64,000 nucleotides of DNA from Bacteroidales bacterium (GCA_017394865.1 JAFPWT010000009.1:62001-126000); one strand, 5' to 3'. Shown: positions 52,699 through 61,984, counted from the stretch's first letter. Translations and numbers: made by a program. The notes: generated from the letters alone by a model not told the origin.

Positions 52699-52741
52699 AA
52701 GGAGATTGTTGATATCTTTTTCAATTTTTCTTCCTTTTTTT
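52697..52741 (+). terminator. Possible terminator after the nucleoside phosphorylase gene
   Basis: AAAAGGA (52697-52703) can pair with TCCTTTT (52732-52738), with inner ATTG/CAAT pairing, followed by T residues. Weak, AT-rich stem; the end overlaps the ompA -33 box. Confidence 0.4.
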
Positions 52742-52771
52742 GAAAACATATAGATAAAAAACGTATTTTTG
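52739..52771 (+). promoter_or_regulatory. Promoter of the OmpA gene cluster
   Basis: TTTG (52739-52742), 21 bases, TATTTTTG (52764-52771), then a ~50-base AT-rich leader to the ATG at 52830, as often found before abundant outer-membrane proteins. Confidence 0.7.
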
Positions 52772-52829
52772 CAGCGGTTTTTAAAGACTACATAATTTAT
52801 TTATTATTAATAATTAAAACACTAACACA

Positions 52830-54026
52830 ATGAAAAAAGTATTCATTACTCTCTGCGTCATCGCAATGACAACCATGACAGCATTTGCCGCTGGCGGTGA
52901 TGAAACAGGTCGTTACTGCGCACCACGCGCCACCCAGGGTTGGTTTATTGATCTGGCTGGCACCTACAGCATCTTTGCTTCAACAGGTTCCGCCTATCAC
53001 TACATGAGCACCTATTACGGTGGTTTCAATGAGAACCATCCAAAACATTTGCTCGGCTTCTCTGGAAAGATCGGTAGAAGAGTCAGCCCCAGCTTCGCTG
53101 TGAGAGTCGGCTATGACCGTCACGCTGGATCCAACATGAACGGTGATAACTTCATGTTCAAGAGCCTGCATTTCGACGCCATGGAAAGCCCATTGGATTT
53201 CTTCTTCGGCTACAATCCCGACAGATTCTACACCATGTGGATTTACGGTGGTGTTGGCCTCCTCGCTTGGGATGAGACCACCGACGCACGTCCTTACAAC
53301 TTTTTGATCCACTGGAATTCAGCTCTCGAACTTGGTGTTCACGGTGGTATCATGAACAACTTCAGACTCAGCGACGCTCTCGACCTCCACATCGACCTCA
53401 CCGCTGTTGCTACCAGATGGAGCTTCGACACCCCAACAGCTTATGACACCTATTCACTTTGGCACAGAGCTCACTTCGACTTCTCAGGCATGGTTGGCCT
53501 GATGTGGTACATCGGTGGCCGTAGCCTCGACTATGTCCGCACCGACCTCGAAGCCGACTGCTCTGAACAAGAAGAAAGAATCGAGGAGTTGATCAGAACC
53601 ATCAACGCTCTCAACGGCGAAGGCGAAGGTGGCGATGGCGTCATCGTTCTCCACAAGACCGACACGATCTATGAGACCATCACTGTCCAAGGCGAAGTGA
53701 TCACCTATCCTTTCTCAATCTTCTTCAACAAGGGTTCCTATGAGTTGAGAGACGGCAGAGATCGCATCAACCTGGAGGAAATCGCCCAGGCCGCTATCGA
53801 TCACGACCTGATGATCAACCTGAGAGGTACCTGCGATGCCGCCACTGCTTCAGCCGCATTCAACAAGACCTTGGCCGAGAACCGTTGCAACAAGGTTAAA
53901 GCTGAACTCGTGAAGATTGGCGTTCCCGCTGAGAACATCACCATCGAAGCCGTCGGCGGTGTCACCGAACTCAAACCGGCCGAGTATGACCGTCGTGTGA
54001 TCGTCGAATTTTCCGAAAAAGAATAA
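52830..54026 (+). CDS. OmpA-family outer-membrane protein (first of two)
   Basis: 398 residues, signal peptide ending near TAFAA. Residues about 35-240 form an eight-strand-like barrel; a short acidic helix (EQEERIEELIRTINAL) leads to a C-terminal OmpA domain (about 290-395): FSIFFNKGSYELRDGRDRINLEEIA, LRGTCDAATASAAFNKTLAENRCNKVKAELV, YDRRVIVEF, with the Asp and Arg positions used to bind peptidoglycan. It anchors the outer membrane to the wall. Followed at 36 bp by a paralogue. Confidence 0.88.
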   Translation: MKKVFITLCVIAMTTMTAFAAGGDETGRYCAPRATQGWFIDLAGTYSIFASTGSAYHYMSTYYGGFNENHPKHLLGFSGKIGRRVSPSFAVRVGYDRHAGSNMNGDNFMFKSLHFDAMESPLDFFFGYNPDRFYTMWIYGGVGLLAWDETTDARPYNFLIHWNSALELGVHGGIMNNFRLSDALDLHIDLTAVATRWSFDTPTAYDTYSLWHRAHFDFSGMVGLMWYIGGRSLDYVRTDLEADCSEQEERIEELIRTINALNGEGEGGDGVIVLHKTDTIYETITVQGEVITYPFSIFFNKGSYELRDGRDRINLEEIAQAAIDHDLMINLRGTCDAATASAAFNKTLAENRCNKVKAELVKIGVPAENITIEAVGGVTELKPAEYDRRVIVEFSEKE

Positions 54027-54062
54027 TTGAGATACATTTGAACCAAGACCTAACATTTTAAG

Positions 54063-55364
54063 ATGAAAAGAATCGCATTAATTATATGCGTCGTGTTATG
54101 TGGAACGCTCGCCGGCTTCGCGCAGGTGGAGCGTTCCACTAATCCCGCTGACACCACCAGATACTTGATGTCGAAACTGAGCCAAAACTGGTTTGTATCT
54201 GCCTATGGAAGCGCAAACTGGTGGCAAGGATCGGACCGACTTCCTGCCGGAAACTTCACCACCTTGAACGGACCGTCGTTCGGAGGTGGAATAGCTGTCG
54301 GAAAATGGATTACCCATAAAACAGGCTTCCGTCTAGCATACGACATCAACCCTGGGAAAAGCTTTATCTACGGTGGACACGACAACCTGACCCATATCCA
54401 TTTTATGTACGTAGATCGGGATGCCCCCATCAAAATCACTCAAAATGTTCTTCATGGCGACACACCGTCTATCGACACCCTTAGTTATTACGAAACTGCA
54501 TTCATGTATCATGATGCACATTTCGACGTATTAATCAGACCAATAGATCTTATTAAAGGATACTATTTCGACAGATTCTATACGCCTGTCATCGTTGCAG
54601 GAATGGGGGCCGCTGTTGTTTCAGAACATCCTCTTGTCCTCCAGTCTATCCGCAAAAAGGAAGCTGTCAATTACGAGTTGTCTTATAATGTAGGCTTGAT
54701 GAATATTTTCAGGCTCAATAACTATCTTGACCTCAATTTAGAATTCATGCTTCAAGGACAGCGATGGACCATTGACAGTTGGACCTACGAATTTAATGGG
54801 ACAGTGGTAAATGGCGATGAAGTTGTCAGCATCCGTCCTAAAAAGGCAGACCACAACTACAGAGCCTCTCTTGGCTTAATTTGGTATCCCGGTGGTAAGA
54901 TTTATGAGCTTCCTTATATGTACAAAGAGGTCATCAAGGAAACCGAGAGAATCATCGAGCACATCCACGACACCATTCCCTGCGAAGGAGTCAGCACCAC
55001 CATCATCGGGACGGACACCATCTCCGAATTTATCAGTTACCCGCTGTCCATCTTCTTCCACTTAGACAAGTCTGAACTCATGTCAGGAAGAGACCGTGTT
55101 AACCTGCAGGAGATTGCCAATGTCGCCAAAGAAAAGAATTTGACAGTGCATCTGAGAGGTTCTTGCGACAGTGCTACAGCAACAGCAGAATATAACAAGG
55201 GCTTGGCCCAGCGACGCTGCAACACCATCATGAACATCCTGATGGAAATGGGTGTCCCAAGAGAACAGATCGAGCTTGAACCCGTTGGCGGTGTCAAAGA
55301 GTTGGATCCCACAAAGTATGACCGTCGTGTCTTGATTACCTTAGGAAAGAAAATCAATAAATAA
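54063..55364 (+). CDS. OmpA-family outer-membrane protein (second of two)
   Basis: 433 residues, signal peptide ending LAGFAQ. Same layout as the gene before it: N-terminal barrel (about 35-285), linker, C-terminal OmpA domain (about 325-430) with LSIFFHLDKSELMSGRDRVNLQEIA, LRGSCDSATATAEYNKGLAQRRCNTIMNIL and YDRRVLITL. The two OmpA domains are clearly paralogous while the barrels have diverged, as after a tandem duplication. Both may be co-transcribed from the promoter before the first copy. Confidence 0.87.
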   Translation: MKRIALIICVVLCGTLAGFAQVERSTNPADTTRYLMSKLSQNWFVSAYGSANWWQGSDRLPAGNFTTLNGPSFGGGIAVGKWITHKTGFRLAYDINPGKSFIYGGHDNLTHIHFMYVDRDAPIKITQNVLHGDTPSIDTLSYYETAFMYHDAHFDVLIRPIDLIKGYYFDRFYTPVIVAGMGAAVVSEHPLVLQSIRKKEAVNYELSYNVGLMNIFRLNNYLDLNLEFMLQGQRWTIDSWTYEFNGTVVNGDEVVSIRPKKADHNYRASLGLIWYPGGKIYELPYMYKEVIKETERIIEHIHDTIPCEGVSTTIIGTDTISEFISYPLSIFFHLDKSELMSGRDRVNLQEIANVAKEKNLTVHLRGSCDSATATAEYNKGLAQRRCNTIMNILMEMGVPREQIELEPVGGVKELDPTKYDRRVLITLGKKINK

Positions 55365-55375
55365 TCAAATCTAAC

Positions 55376-56077
55376 ATGAAAAAGTCTTTCTTACTTATCG
55401 CCATGCTGCTGATGTTCGGCGGCTCAATGATCGCCCAAGACCTTGATCTGGGTGTGAAAGTTGGCTATCAAACCCCACAACTTTCATATAAACAAGCTGA
55501 TATCAAGTCAGGATTCCAAAACCACCTCACCTTTGGTCTCTTCGGCCGCATTGAATATGGTAAATTATACATCCAACCCGAAGTGATGTATTTCAAGACC
55601 CAAAACATCTTTGGCCTGGATATGGCAAACACCGGCGAAGGATGGATCCCCGAAGAAAGAGTGACCTTCACCCTGAACGAGGCCAACCTTCAGGTTCCGG
55701 TTTTGGTCGGCTATAAATTCCTCGATTTGGGTGTTGCCACCCTCCGTGCCCAAGTAGGCCCGACAGCCAACTTCACCCTGGCCAGCACCACACTGTTCGA
55801 TAAGACTTTCACGATCACCAACAATGATGACCAAACTGTCACCCTTGACGAAAACGACGAAGTCTTCGATACCAAGAGTATCGCATGGGGTATGCAAGCC
55901 GGCATCGGCGCCGACATCCTCGGCAAGATCACCCTCGACATCAACTATAACTTCGGACTTAGCAAAGTGTTTGGCGCACTGAACAACACCAGCTGGAACC
56001 AGTATTTCGATTTCAGCAATGTTGACAACACCAAGCAGAGCCTGTTCATGGTGACTGTAGGTTACAAGTTCTTGTAA
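55376..56077 (+). CDS. PorT-like outer-membrane beta-barrel protein
   Basis: 233 residues, signal peptide ending SMIAQ. Mature part is a small barrel with the Bacteroidota OMP_b-brl_2 pattern: LGVKVGYQTPQLSYK, GLFGRIEYGKLYIQPEVMYF, LQVPVLVGYKFLDLGVATLRAQVGPTANF, ending VTVGYKFL. PorT itself belongs to this group, but I cannot claim that role. 11 bp after the second OmpA gene, then a terminator, so the three form one unit. Confidence 0.75.
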   Translation: MKKSFLLIAMLLMFGGSMIAQDLDLGVKVGYQTPQLSYKQADIKSGFQNHLTFGLFGRIEYGKLYIQPEVMYFKTQNIFGLDMANTGEGWIPEERVTFTLNEANLQVPVLVGYKFLDLGVATLRAQVGPTANFTLASTTLFDKTFTITNNDDQTVTLDENDEVFDTKSIAWGMQAGIGADILGKITLDINYNFGLSKVFGALNNTSWNQYFDFSNVDNTKQSLFMVTVGYKFL

Positions 56078-56101
56078 GAAGACAGAAGTCTGAAGACAGA
56101 A
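56078..56101. repeat. 14-base-spaced direct repeat before the terminator
   Basis: GAAGACAGAA occurs at 56078-56087 and 56092-56101, separated by GTCT (period 14). It lies directly after the stop codon of the barrel gene and looks like a remnant of a simple tandem repeat. Confidence 0.6.
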
Positions 56102-56105
56102 AAAC

Positions 56106-56137
56106 AAAAGGTGGGAGAGCAATCTTCCACCTTTTTT
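56106..56137 (+). terminator. Terminator of the OmpA cluster
   Basis: AAAAGGTGGGAGA (56106-56118) pairs with TCTTCCACCTTTT (56123-56135) around GCAA, with one G.U pair, and six T at the end. The A-rich left flank lets it also serve the convergent methylase gene. Confidence 0.85.
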
Positions 56138-56140
56138 CGT

Positions 56141-57718
56141 CTACTTAGAAAAACCCTCCCCGAAATAGAAGGAATGGAACCGTCGATGCCACGATGGGTC
56201 AGTGATTATTGGTAGTGTCTCCAGATCACTACGCAAAACCTTATGCGTGTTGAACAGCTGTGTGAAGAGCCAGTTGGTCAATGGACTGTTCATCACCTCC
56301 GTCAAGCGCTTGGCGCTTAACGGAAAGTCCTCGTCCAGCACCAACATATTGGCACTATTGAGGAAATATCGCTGCTGCGTGTCGCAATAAAACACCAAAC
56401 TACTGGAGATGAAACGATACACCAACTTCACTGGAGCACAAAGCAATTCCATGGAAGCCATCTGCTGGTAACGCGGGAAGTCGTCGGGGTTGACGAAAAG
56501 CGAAGCAGCCGCCAAACGTCCCGGAAGAATATCTTTTCCACGATACACCGCCTTGAAGCCCTTCTTCTGCGAACGTTTGCACATGCCTGCGTTATTTCCC
56601 GTCACAATACCCAAACTCCAGGTTGCATGGCCTTTCAAAGTAAGATAAGGTTGTTTCAGCAATTCCTCCACCAGTGTCATCTCTTCCGGCTTAGTCCAAT
56701 AATTGAAGTTATGCCGCGGCATCAACATGAAACTCTGTTGCGAACGAATATATTCAAGATGATCAAAGTAACAAACAACCGCATGGCTTCCGTCGCTTTT
56801 TGATTGCCTCAACACCAAAGAAACCGCCGAATACATATTTTTGAAAGGCTTGCCATAGTCCTTGATCTTCAAGATGGACTGCTGCAGCACTGCTTTTCGA
56901 GCGTTTTCAAAAACTGCAATTTTAAAAAATGAATCCGGCATCAGCATCCCCGTCATCCCCCCTGGCTTCAGCACCGAGAGGATAGCAAACAGAAACAACG
57001 AGCAAGTATCACTGCTGGAACCTGCATGATAGCGTTTGGCAAAATCGGCACGTTGAGCCTTGGAGAGCTTCTTCCCCCATGGCGGATTGGTGAATACCAA
57101 ATCGAACTTGACCTTCAAGTCGGGACACGCCTGGAAGAAGTCAGCACAAACCACATGAGGCGCATCACAGCCCGTTAGCGCCTTGATGCGCCTGCGAGCG
57201 ATAAGCACCGCGTTCGGGTCAGTATCGAATCCATATAGGTTTTGAGGGCTAATCCCCTTTTGCAGTGCCTTCAGCAAGAAGTTGCCGCTACCGCAGCAAG
57301 GGTCGAGGAAAATTGTATCGGCATTTGTTTCGACATCACACATCAAGTCCTCCACAATATTCATAGGGGTATAAAACACACCCTCCTTGTTCTTAAAGGA
57401 TTCCGAGAGCATCGCCTCATAGCGATCGCCTAACGTATCGTCAAAAGGCTCGTCGTCGAGTGCCTTCAGGATTGTCTCATACACTTCGCCATTGTTATGG
57501 CCGTCCTTGAGCTGCTTGTTAGCACGGGCATGGAGTTTTTTCTTCCCTGCGCACTTTTTTTTGAATCGCACAAGGCTTTCATCGGTGACACAACGCGTCT
57601 CATCAAGTTCCAAAAGACCTTCTTTCACCCAATTGAGCACCGTGACAGGAGCCACATGAAACAGTTCCGCCACCTCGTTCATCGTTCGGTTCGAATGTTT
57701 TTCTTTTGCTTTCTTCAT
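56141..57718 (-). CDS. Solitary N6-adenine DNA methylase with MerR-like N-terminus
   Basis: 525 residues. Residues about 11-50 form a MerR/excisionase-like helix-turn-helix (TMNEVAELFHVAPVTVLNWVKEG). The methylase core follows with YTPMNIVEDLM (motif X-like), FLDPCCGSGNFLLKAL (motif I, 137-151) and DLVFTNPPWG (motif IV NPPW, 206-215), as in HsdM and TaqI-like gamma-type enzymes. The C-terminal ~200 residues look like a TaqI-type target-recognition domain. No restriction nuclease lies beside it, so it is probably an orphan or epigenetic methylase. The HTH fusion is notable. Divergent from pepP. Confidence 0.82.
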   Translation of the reverse strand: MKKAKEKHSNRTMNEVAELFHVAPVTVLNWVKEGLLELDETRCVTDESLVRFKKKCAGKKKLHARANKQLKDGHNNGEVYETILKALDDEPFDDTLGDRYEAMLSESFKNKEGVFYTPMNIVEDLMCDVETNADTIFLDPCCGSGNFLLKALQKGISPQNLYGFDTDPNAVLIARRRIKALTGCDAPHVVCADFFQACPDLKVKFDLVFTNPPWGKKLSKAQRADFAKRYHAGSSSDTCSLFLFAILSVLKPGGMTGMLMPDSFFKIAVFENARKAVLQQSILKIKDYGKPFKNMYSAVSLVLRQSKSDGSHAVVCYFDHLEYIRSQQSFMLMPRHNFNYWTKPEEMTLVEELLKQPYLTLKGHATWSLGIVTGNNAGMCKRSQKKGFKAVYRGKDILPGRLAAASLFVNPDDFPRYQQMASMELLCAPVKLVYRFISSSLVFYCDTQQRYFLNSANMLVLDEDFPLSAKRLTEVMNSPLTNWLFTQLFNTHKVLRSDLETLPIITDPSWHRRFHSFYFGEGFSK

Positions 57719-57726
57719 ATAATCCG

Positions 57727-57744
57727 CAAAATTACATATCTTTG
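57727..57744. promoter_or_regulatory. Overlapping divergent -7 boxes, methylase / pepP
   Basis: Minus strand TAATTTTG at 57727-57734; plus strand TATCTTTG at 57737-57744, two bases apart. The two polymerases would clash, so expression may be mutually exclusive. Confidence 0.5.
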
Positions 57745-57781
57745 CGTAAAGAAAAACAAAATTCTATAAAAAAATTTCAAC

Positions 57782-59203
57782 ATGTTCGATAAAGACGTTT
57801 ACAGTGGTCGCAGAACCACACTGAAAAGCAAGCTAAATCAAGGCATTGCATTCTTTCCGGCCAACAACGAGGCTCCGTTCAATTATCCTGACAATACGTA
57901 TATTTACCGTCAGGACAGCAACTTCTCCTACTTTTTCGGGCTCAAGCACCCCGATTTGGTCGGTGTTATCGACTTTGAGACCGGTGAAGAGATTCTCTTT
58001 GGAGTGGAGGTCACCATCGATGATGTGATCTGGTGCGGCCCATTGCCTTCGTTGAAGGAACAGGGCGACCGTATTGGCATCACCGACTGCCGCGACTTCA
58101 ACCAGTTCGGCGAGTACCTGCAGCAAGCCATTGCCAAAGGCCGCAAGATCCACATGCTTCCCACCTATCGCGCCGATACACAAATTCAGTGCGCCAACTG
58201 GCTGGGATGTGATATTAATAAGGTGAAGGACTACGTCAGCCTTGACCTCATCAAAGCCGTCATCGCCATGCGTGAGGTGAAGAGTGAGTTAGAGATTGCC
58301 GAGATGGAGCGTGCCGCCAACACCGCTTATTATATGCACACCACCGCCATGAAGATGTGTAAGCCCGGTATGATCGAACAGGAGATCGCAGGTGTGGTCG
58401 AAGGACTGTCGCTCTCTGGCGGAGGTCCCGTCTCCTTCCCCGTTATCCTCAGCGTCGATGGACAGACCCTGCACAACCACGGTCACCACAACGTACTCAA
58501 GGAAGGTCGCATGATGGTGTGCGATGCAGGTGCAGAGACCGAGAACTATTATGCCAGCGACTTCACCCGTACCACCCCCGTAGGCGGCAAGTTCAACCAA
58601 CGCCAGCGCGAGATCTACGAGATTGTCTTAAAAGCCAACCAACGCGTGGCCGAGAACACCCGTCCCTACATCCCCTACATGACCATGCACACGCTGGCTT
58701 GCCGCACTTTGATTGAAGGCTTGAAGGATGTCGGCCTGATGAAAGGCAATGTCGACGAGGCCTTGATGAACGGCGCCCACTGGCTCTTCATGCCTCACGG
58801 ACTGGGCCACATGCTCGGCATGGACGTGCACGACATGGAAGGCCTCGGCGAGACCTATGTGGGCTATGATGACATCACACCACGCTCCACCAAGTTGGGC
58901 TTCAGTGGTTTACGCTGCGGCAAGACTCTGAAACCAGGCTTTGTGGTCACCGATGAGCCAGGCATCTATTTCATCCCCACCCTCATCGACATGTGGAAGG
59001 CCGAAGGCAAGTTCAAAGAGTTCATCAACTACGAGAAACTGGAAACCTATAAGGACTTCGGAGGCATCCGCATTGAAGATGATCTGCTCATCACCGAAGA
59101 TGGCTGCCGTATTCTGGGACGCCCGATTCCAAAGACCGTCGCCGAAGTCGAGGACATGTGCGCCCAAGGCCGCGAATGGATCAAAACACCGGGGCTGTAC
59201 TAA
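57782..59203 (+). CDS. pepP: Xaa-Pro aminopeptidase (M24B)
   Basis: 473 residues. N-terminal creatinase-like domain (about 1-175) and M24 pita-bread domain. Five metal ligands fit: Asp in VCDAGAE (about 248), Asp in SDFTRT (about 259), His in PHGLGHMLG (about 339), Glu in TDEPGIYF (about 391), Glu in IRIEDDLL (about 430). Removes N-terminal residues before proline. No signal peptide, so cytoplasmic. Its last 4 bases overlap the convergent TonB-receptor gene. Confidence 0.93.
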   Translation: MFDKDVYSGRRTTLKSKLNQGIAFFPANNEAPFNYPDNTYIYRQDSNFSYFFGLKHPDLVGVIDFETGEEILFGVEVTIDDVIWCGPLPSLKEQGDRIGITDCRDFNQFGEYLQQAIAKGRKIHMLPTYRADTQIQCANWLGCDINKVKDYVSLDLIKAVIAMREVKSELEIAEMERAANTAYYMHTTAMKMCKPGMIEQEIAGVVEGLSLSGGGPVSFPVILSVDGQTLHNHGHHNVLKEGRMMVCDAGAETENYYASDFTRTTPVGGKFNQRQREIYEIVLKANQRVAENTRPYIPYMTMHTLACRTLIEGLKDVGLMKGNVDEALMNGAHWLFMPHGLGHMLGMDVHDMEGLGETYVGYDDITPRSTKLGFSGLRCGKTLKPGFVVTDEPGIYFIPTLIDMWKAEGKFKEFINYEKLETYKDFGGIRIEDDLLITEDGCRILGRPIPKTVAEVEDMCAQGREWIKTPGLY

Positions 59204-61647
59204 AACTCTGTAACAAGCTTCACATTCACATAACGGGGGGTCAGGTAACTATTGATCCCCCATGAATTGTTATACACATCCTTCACCCATGTGTACGACA
59301 CCGTGTTGGGAATGTCGAGCAGGTTGAACACCTCCACGCTCAAATACATATCCTTCACATAGTTCAGTGGGTTACCTTTACTAAAGCTACTGCCATCGCT
59401 GATGAGCTGTTTCACAAAGCCGATGTCAACACGGCGGTAAGGACGGTAGAACATGAACGGACGGTAATAATCCGACCCTGGATCGTTGACCGGCATACCC
59501 GTGCCGAAAGTCAAAGTCATGTTGACCCTCCAAGTGGTGGCGTTGGGAATGAAATCCTGGAAGAACAAGGAGAAGTTGATCAACCTGTTCGAGGGACGGT
59601 AATGCCAGCCAGCAGTGTCACCTTCGATGACCTCCCTGCTACGCATCAGCGAAAGACTTGCCCAACTGTCGATGCCCCTCACAAACTCGCCGTTGACCTT
59701 GAAATCAAGGCCAGTGGCATAACCATGGGCTTTCTGGTCAGCATAATAACGAATACGGACATTGTCGATATCGTAAGGGATGATGTTTTTCAACTCTTTG
59801 TAATAGGCCTCGGAGGTCAGGATGAACGGACGGCCCCAGGCGTGGAACTTGTAATCGCTGCCCAGAATCACCTGGTACGACCGTTGTGCTTCGGCATCTT
59901 TGTAAAGCGATCCGTCGCGGTTGCGGAGCTCACGGTAGAACGGGGTTTGGTTATACACGCCGCCTGACAAGCGGAATACCAAATCGCGACCCTCGAGAGA
60001 TGGCTTGTAGGCGATACCGGCACGAGGACTGACATACACCTTATTATTATAACCCCAATAATTGGCACGAAGTCCGCCCGTCACCACCAATTCGCCTTTG
60101 TCTTTTATCGTAAAGGTCGAAGATTGTTGTAAAAATCCATCTATGTTATTAACACCCAAAGTGTTATGTGACCGATGGAACATATCCAAGGTGATCTCAG
60201 GCAGTGCCGAAGGCATATTCCCGATATCATCCATGGGATGCGGCAAGTTGTAACCTGACGAGTCCACCATATTCCATTCGTTGACCACGTCGTCGATATT
60301 CTGTCGTTGATAGCGAAGGCCCCATTTGTAGACGTTGTCGCCACTGACCTTGGTACCCTTGTGGTCGAAGTTATAGACCTGAGCATAAAACGAGTTTCGT
60401 GCGTGTTTCAGGTAGGCACCGGTACCCATATTGGCAATCACTTCACCTTGGTTTTCAGAGCCGAGGCTGGTCTCAACCTGGCCCAGCCAATACTCACCGA
60501 AGATATCATAGGTCTCCGTCTCGTAGGCGGAGTATGCCGAAGTAATAAATTTCAAGTTTAGATCTTTGTCAGGCTTGTATTCCAGGGTCATGGCGCCAAG
60601 ACCTGTAGTGTAGTTGTCAAGTTCCTGTCCCTCGAAATACACATCAAGACGCAGCACGGCGTTGACCATACCCGTCTCAGCACTTGACGACTGGGGCACC
60701 AGATAATACTGGTTTTGAGAGTAATATCCTAGAAATGAAAGATCCCACTTATCGTTGAACTTGTAGTTGAACAAAGCCTGTACATCAGTAAAGTTGGGTC
60801 GATAGGAGCCTTTGGTCTCCATCATATTGAGGGCTAGAGACGTGTTTTTATATCGGGCACCCACAAGGTAGCTGAACTTCTCATGTCCAATCGTCCCCTC
60901 CACATGTGCCTCCGCACCGAGCAGGCTCAATGTCAGCGAACCAGCGGTCTCACGGGGCTTCTTGTAAGTGACGTCGAGCACCGATGACATCTTGTCGCCA
61001 TATTCTGCGGCAAAGCCCCCGGCAGAGAATTCAATGTTATTTACCAGACGGGAGTTGACGAACGAGAGGCCTTCCTGTTGCCCAGAGCCGACCAAGAACG
61101 GACGATAGATCTCGATGCCATTGACGTAAATCAGATTTTCATCGAAATTGCCACCGCGGACAGTGTATTGGGAGCTGAGTTCATTGTTGGATATGACACC
61201 CGGAAGGGTCTTGATCAGGTTTTCGACGCCACCGCCCATGGTAGGGAGCAGTGTAGCCTGTTTGGCATCAAGGCGAGTTAGGCTGGAGGCTTCAAGGGCG
61301 CGGTCGCTGATCACCACGTCGGGCAAGTCGGTCATCGTCGATTTGAGGGTGACATCCAACTTCCGTTTCTCCCCTGCTTTAAGGCGCACTCTAACCTGTT
61401 TCGGCTCGTATCCGACATAAGAGAAGTTGACCACCAACGCCGTATCGGAGAGCACTTGCAATTCGTATGCGCCTCGCGAGTTGGTGGTCTGCCCCACCAA
61501 CAGCTCAGTAACGATCACGTTAGCCCATTCAATGGGGCGGTTGTTCTCGTCGGTCACCTTACCATAGATCGTCGCTGTCGGCAAGGTCTGTGCCGATGCC
61601 GCAAGCGACAGAAACAGGAGGGCAATGAGCAGGGGTTTGAAGCGCAT
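59200..61647 (-). CDS. TonB-dependent receptor with CarboxypepD-like N-terminal domain
   Basis: 815 residues from ATG 61647 (MRFKPLLIALLFLSLAASAQ, signal peptide); an ATG at 61689 lies in the rpmB terminator. Residues about 27-110 are a carboxypeptidase-regulatory-like domain (ATIYGKVTDENNRPIEWANVIV; SYVGYEPKQVRVRL); then the plug (GVENLIKTLPGVISNNELSSQYTVRGGNFDENLIYVNGIEIYRP in pieces, about 150-195) and a barrel to the aromatic end VKLVTEF. No SusD-like partner is adjacent, so it is not a classical SusCD pair. Ligand unknown. Confidence 0.88.
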   Translation of the reverse strand: MRFKPLLIALLFLSLAASAQTLPTATIYGKVTDENNRPIEWANVIVTELLVGQTTNSRGAYELQVLSDTALVVNFSYVGYEPKQVRVRLKAGEKRKLDVTLKSTMTDLPDVVISDRALEASSLTRLDAKQATLLPTMGGGVENLIKTLPGVISNNELSSQYTVRGGNFDENLIYVNGIEIYRPFLVGSGQQEGLSFVNSRLVNNIEFSAGGFAAEYGDKMSSVLDVTYKKPRETAGSLTLSLLGAEAHVEGTIGHEKFSYLVGARYKNTSLALNMMETKGSYRPNFTDVQALFNYKFNDKWDLSFLGYYSQNQYYLVPQSSSAETGMVNAVLRLDVYFEGQELDNYTTGLGAMTLEYKPDKDLNLKFITSAYSAYETETYDIFGEYWLGQVETSLGSENQGEVIANMGTGAYLKHARNSFYAQVYNFDHKGTKVSGDNVYKWGLRYQRQNIDDVVNEWNMVDSSGYNLPHPMDDIGNMPSALPEITLDMFHRSHNTLGVNNIDGFLQQSSTFTIKDKGELVVTGGLRANYWGYNNKVYVSPRAGIAYKPSLEGRDLVFRLSGGVYNQTPFYRELRNRDGSLYKDAEAQRSYQVILGSDYKFHAWGRPFILTSEAYYKELKNIIPYDIDNVRIRYYADQKAHGYATGLDFKVNGEFVRGIDSWASLSLMRSREVIEGDTAGWHYRPSNRLINFSLFFQDFIPNATTWRVNMTLTFGTGMPVNDPGSDYYRPFMFYRPYRRVDIGFVKQLISDGSSFSKGNPLNYVKDMYLSVEVFNLLDIPNTVSYTWVKDVYNNSWGINSYLTPRYVNVKLVTEF

Positions 61648-61687
61648 AATTGAATAACTCAAAATCCGGTCAAATATTATATCAAAC

Positions 61688-61716
61688 AAAAAAAGCCGCC
61701 ACGCAAGCGCGGCAGC
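61688..61716 (-). terminator. Terminator of rpmB
   Basis: GCTGCCGCG/CGTGGCGGC stem (plus-strand 61708-61716 with 61695-61703, two G.U pairs), loop CTTG, seven T on the minus strand. It separates rpmB from the TonB receptor. Confidence 0.88.
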
Positions 61717-61741
61717 TAATTTTATCAGTTTTGATTGAGGA

Positions 61742-61984
61742 TTACCAACGGTTTAAGTTACCCTTTTCGGCAGCATCCATGATAGCGGCGTAAACGCCCT
61801 TCTTGTTGATGGTGCGCAAACCGGCGGCAGAAACCTTCAGAACCACCCACTCGTCCCATTCCGGAACGTAGAACTTCTTGATCTTCAGATTGGGCTCAAA
61901 GGTTCTCTTGGTTCTCTTGTTGGAGTGAGAAACATTGTTACCGGTGACGGTCTTCTTTCCTGTAATTTGACAAACTTTTGACAT
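61742..61984 (-). CDS. rpmB: Ribosomal protein bL28
   Basis: 80 residues: [61 protein letters not shown], all bL28. In many Bacteroidota rpmB is followed directly by rpmG and a small DUF4295 gene; here a terminator follows and neither is present, so rpmG must lie elsewhere. The Cys pairs of zinc-binding bL28 are missing (one Cys only), as usual for this form. Confidence 0.95.
   Translation of the reverse strand: MSKVCQITGKKTVTGNNVSHSNKRTKRTFEPNLKIKKFYVPEWDEWVVLKVSAAGLRTINKKGVYAAIMDAAEKGNLNRW

Noticed and set aside
22737-57718. HsdR-N protein and N6-methylase as one restriction-modification system
   Set aside because: They lie over 33 kb apart with no specificity subunit or helicase; no evidence that they work together.
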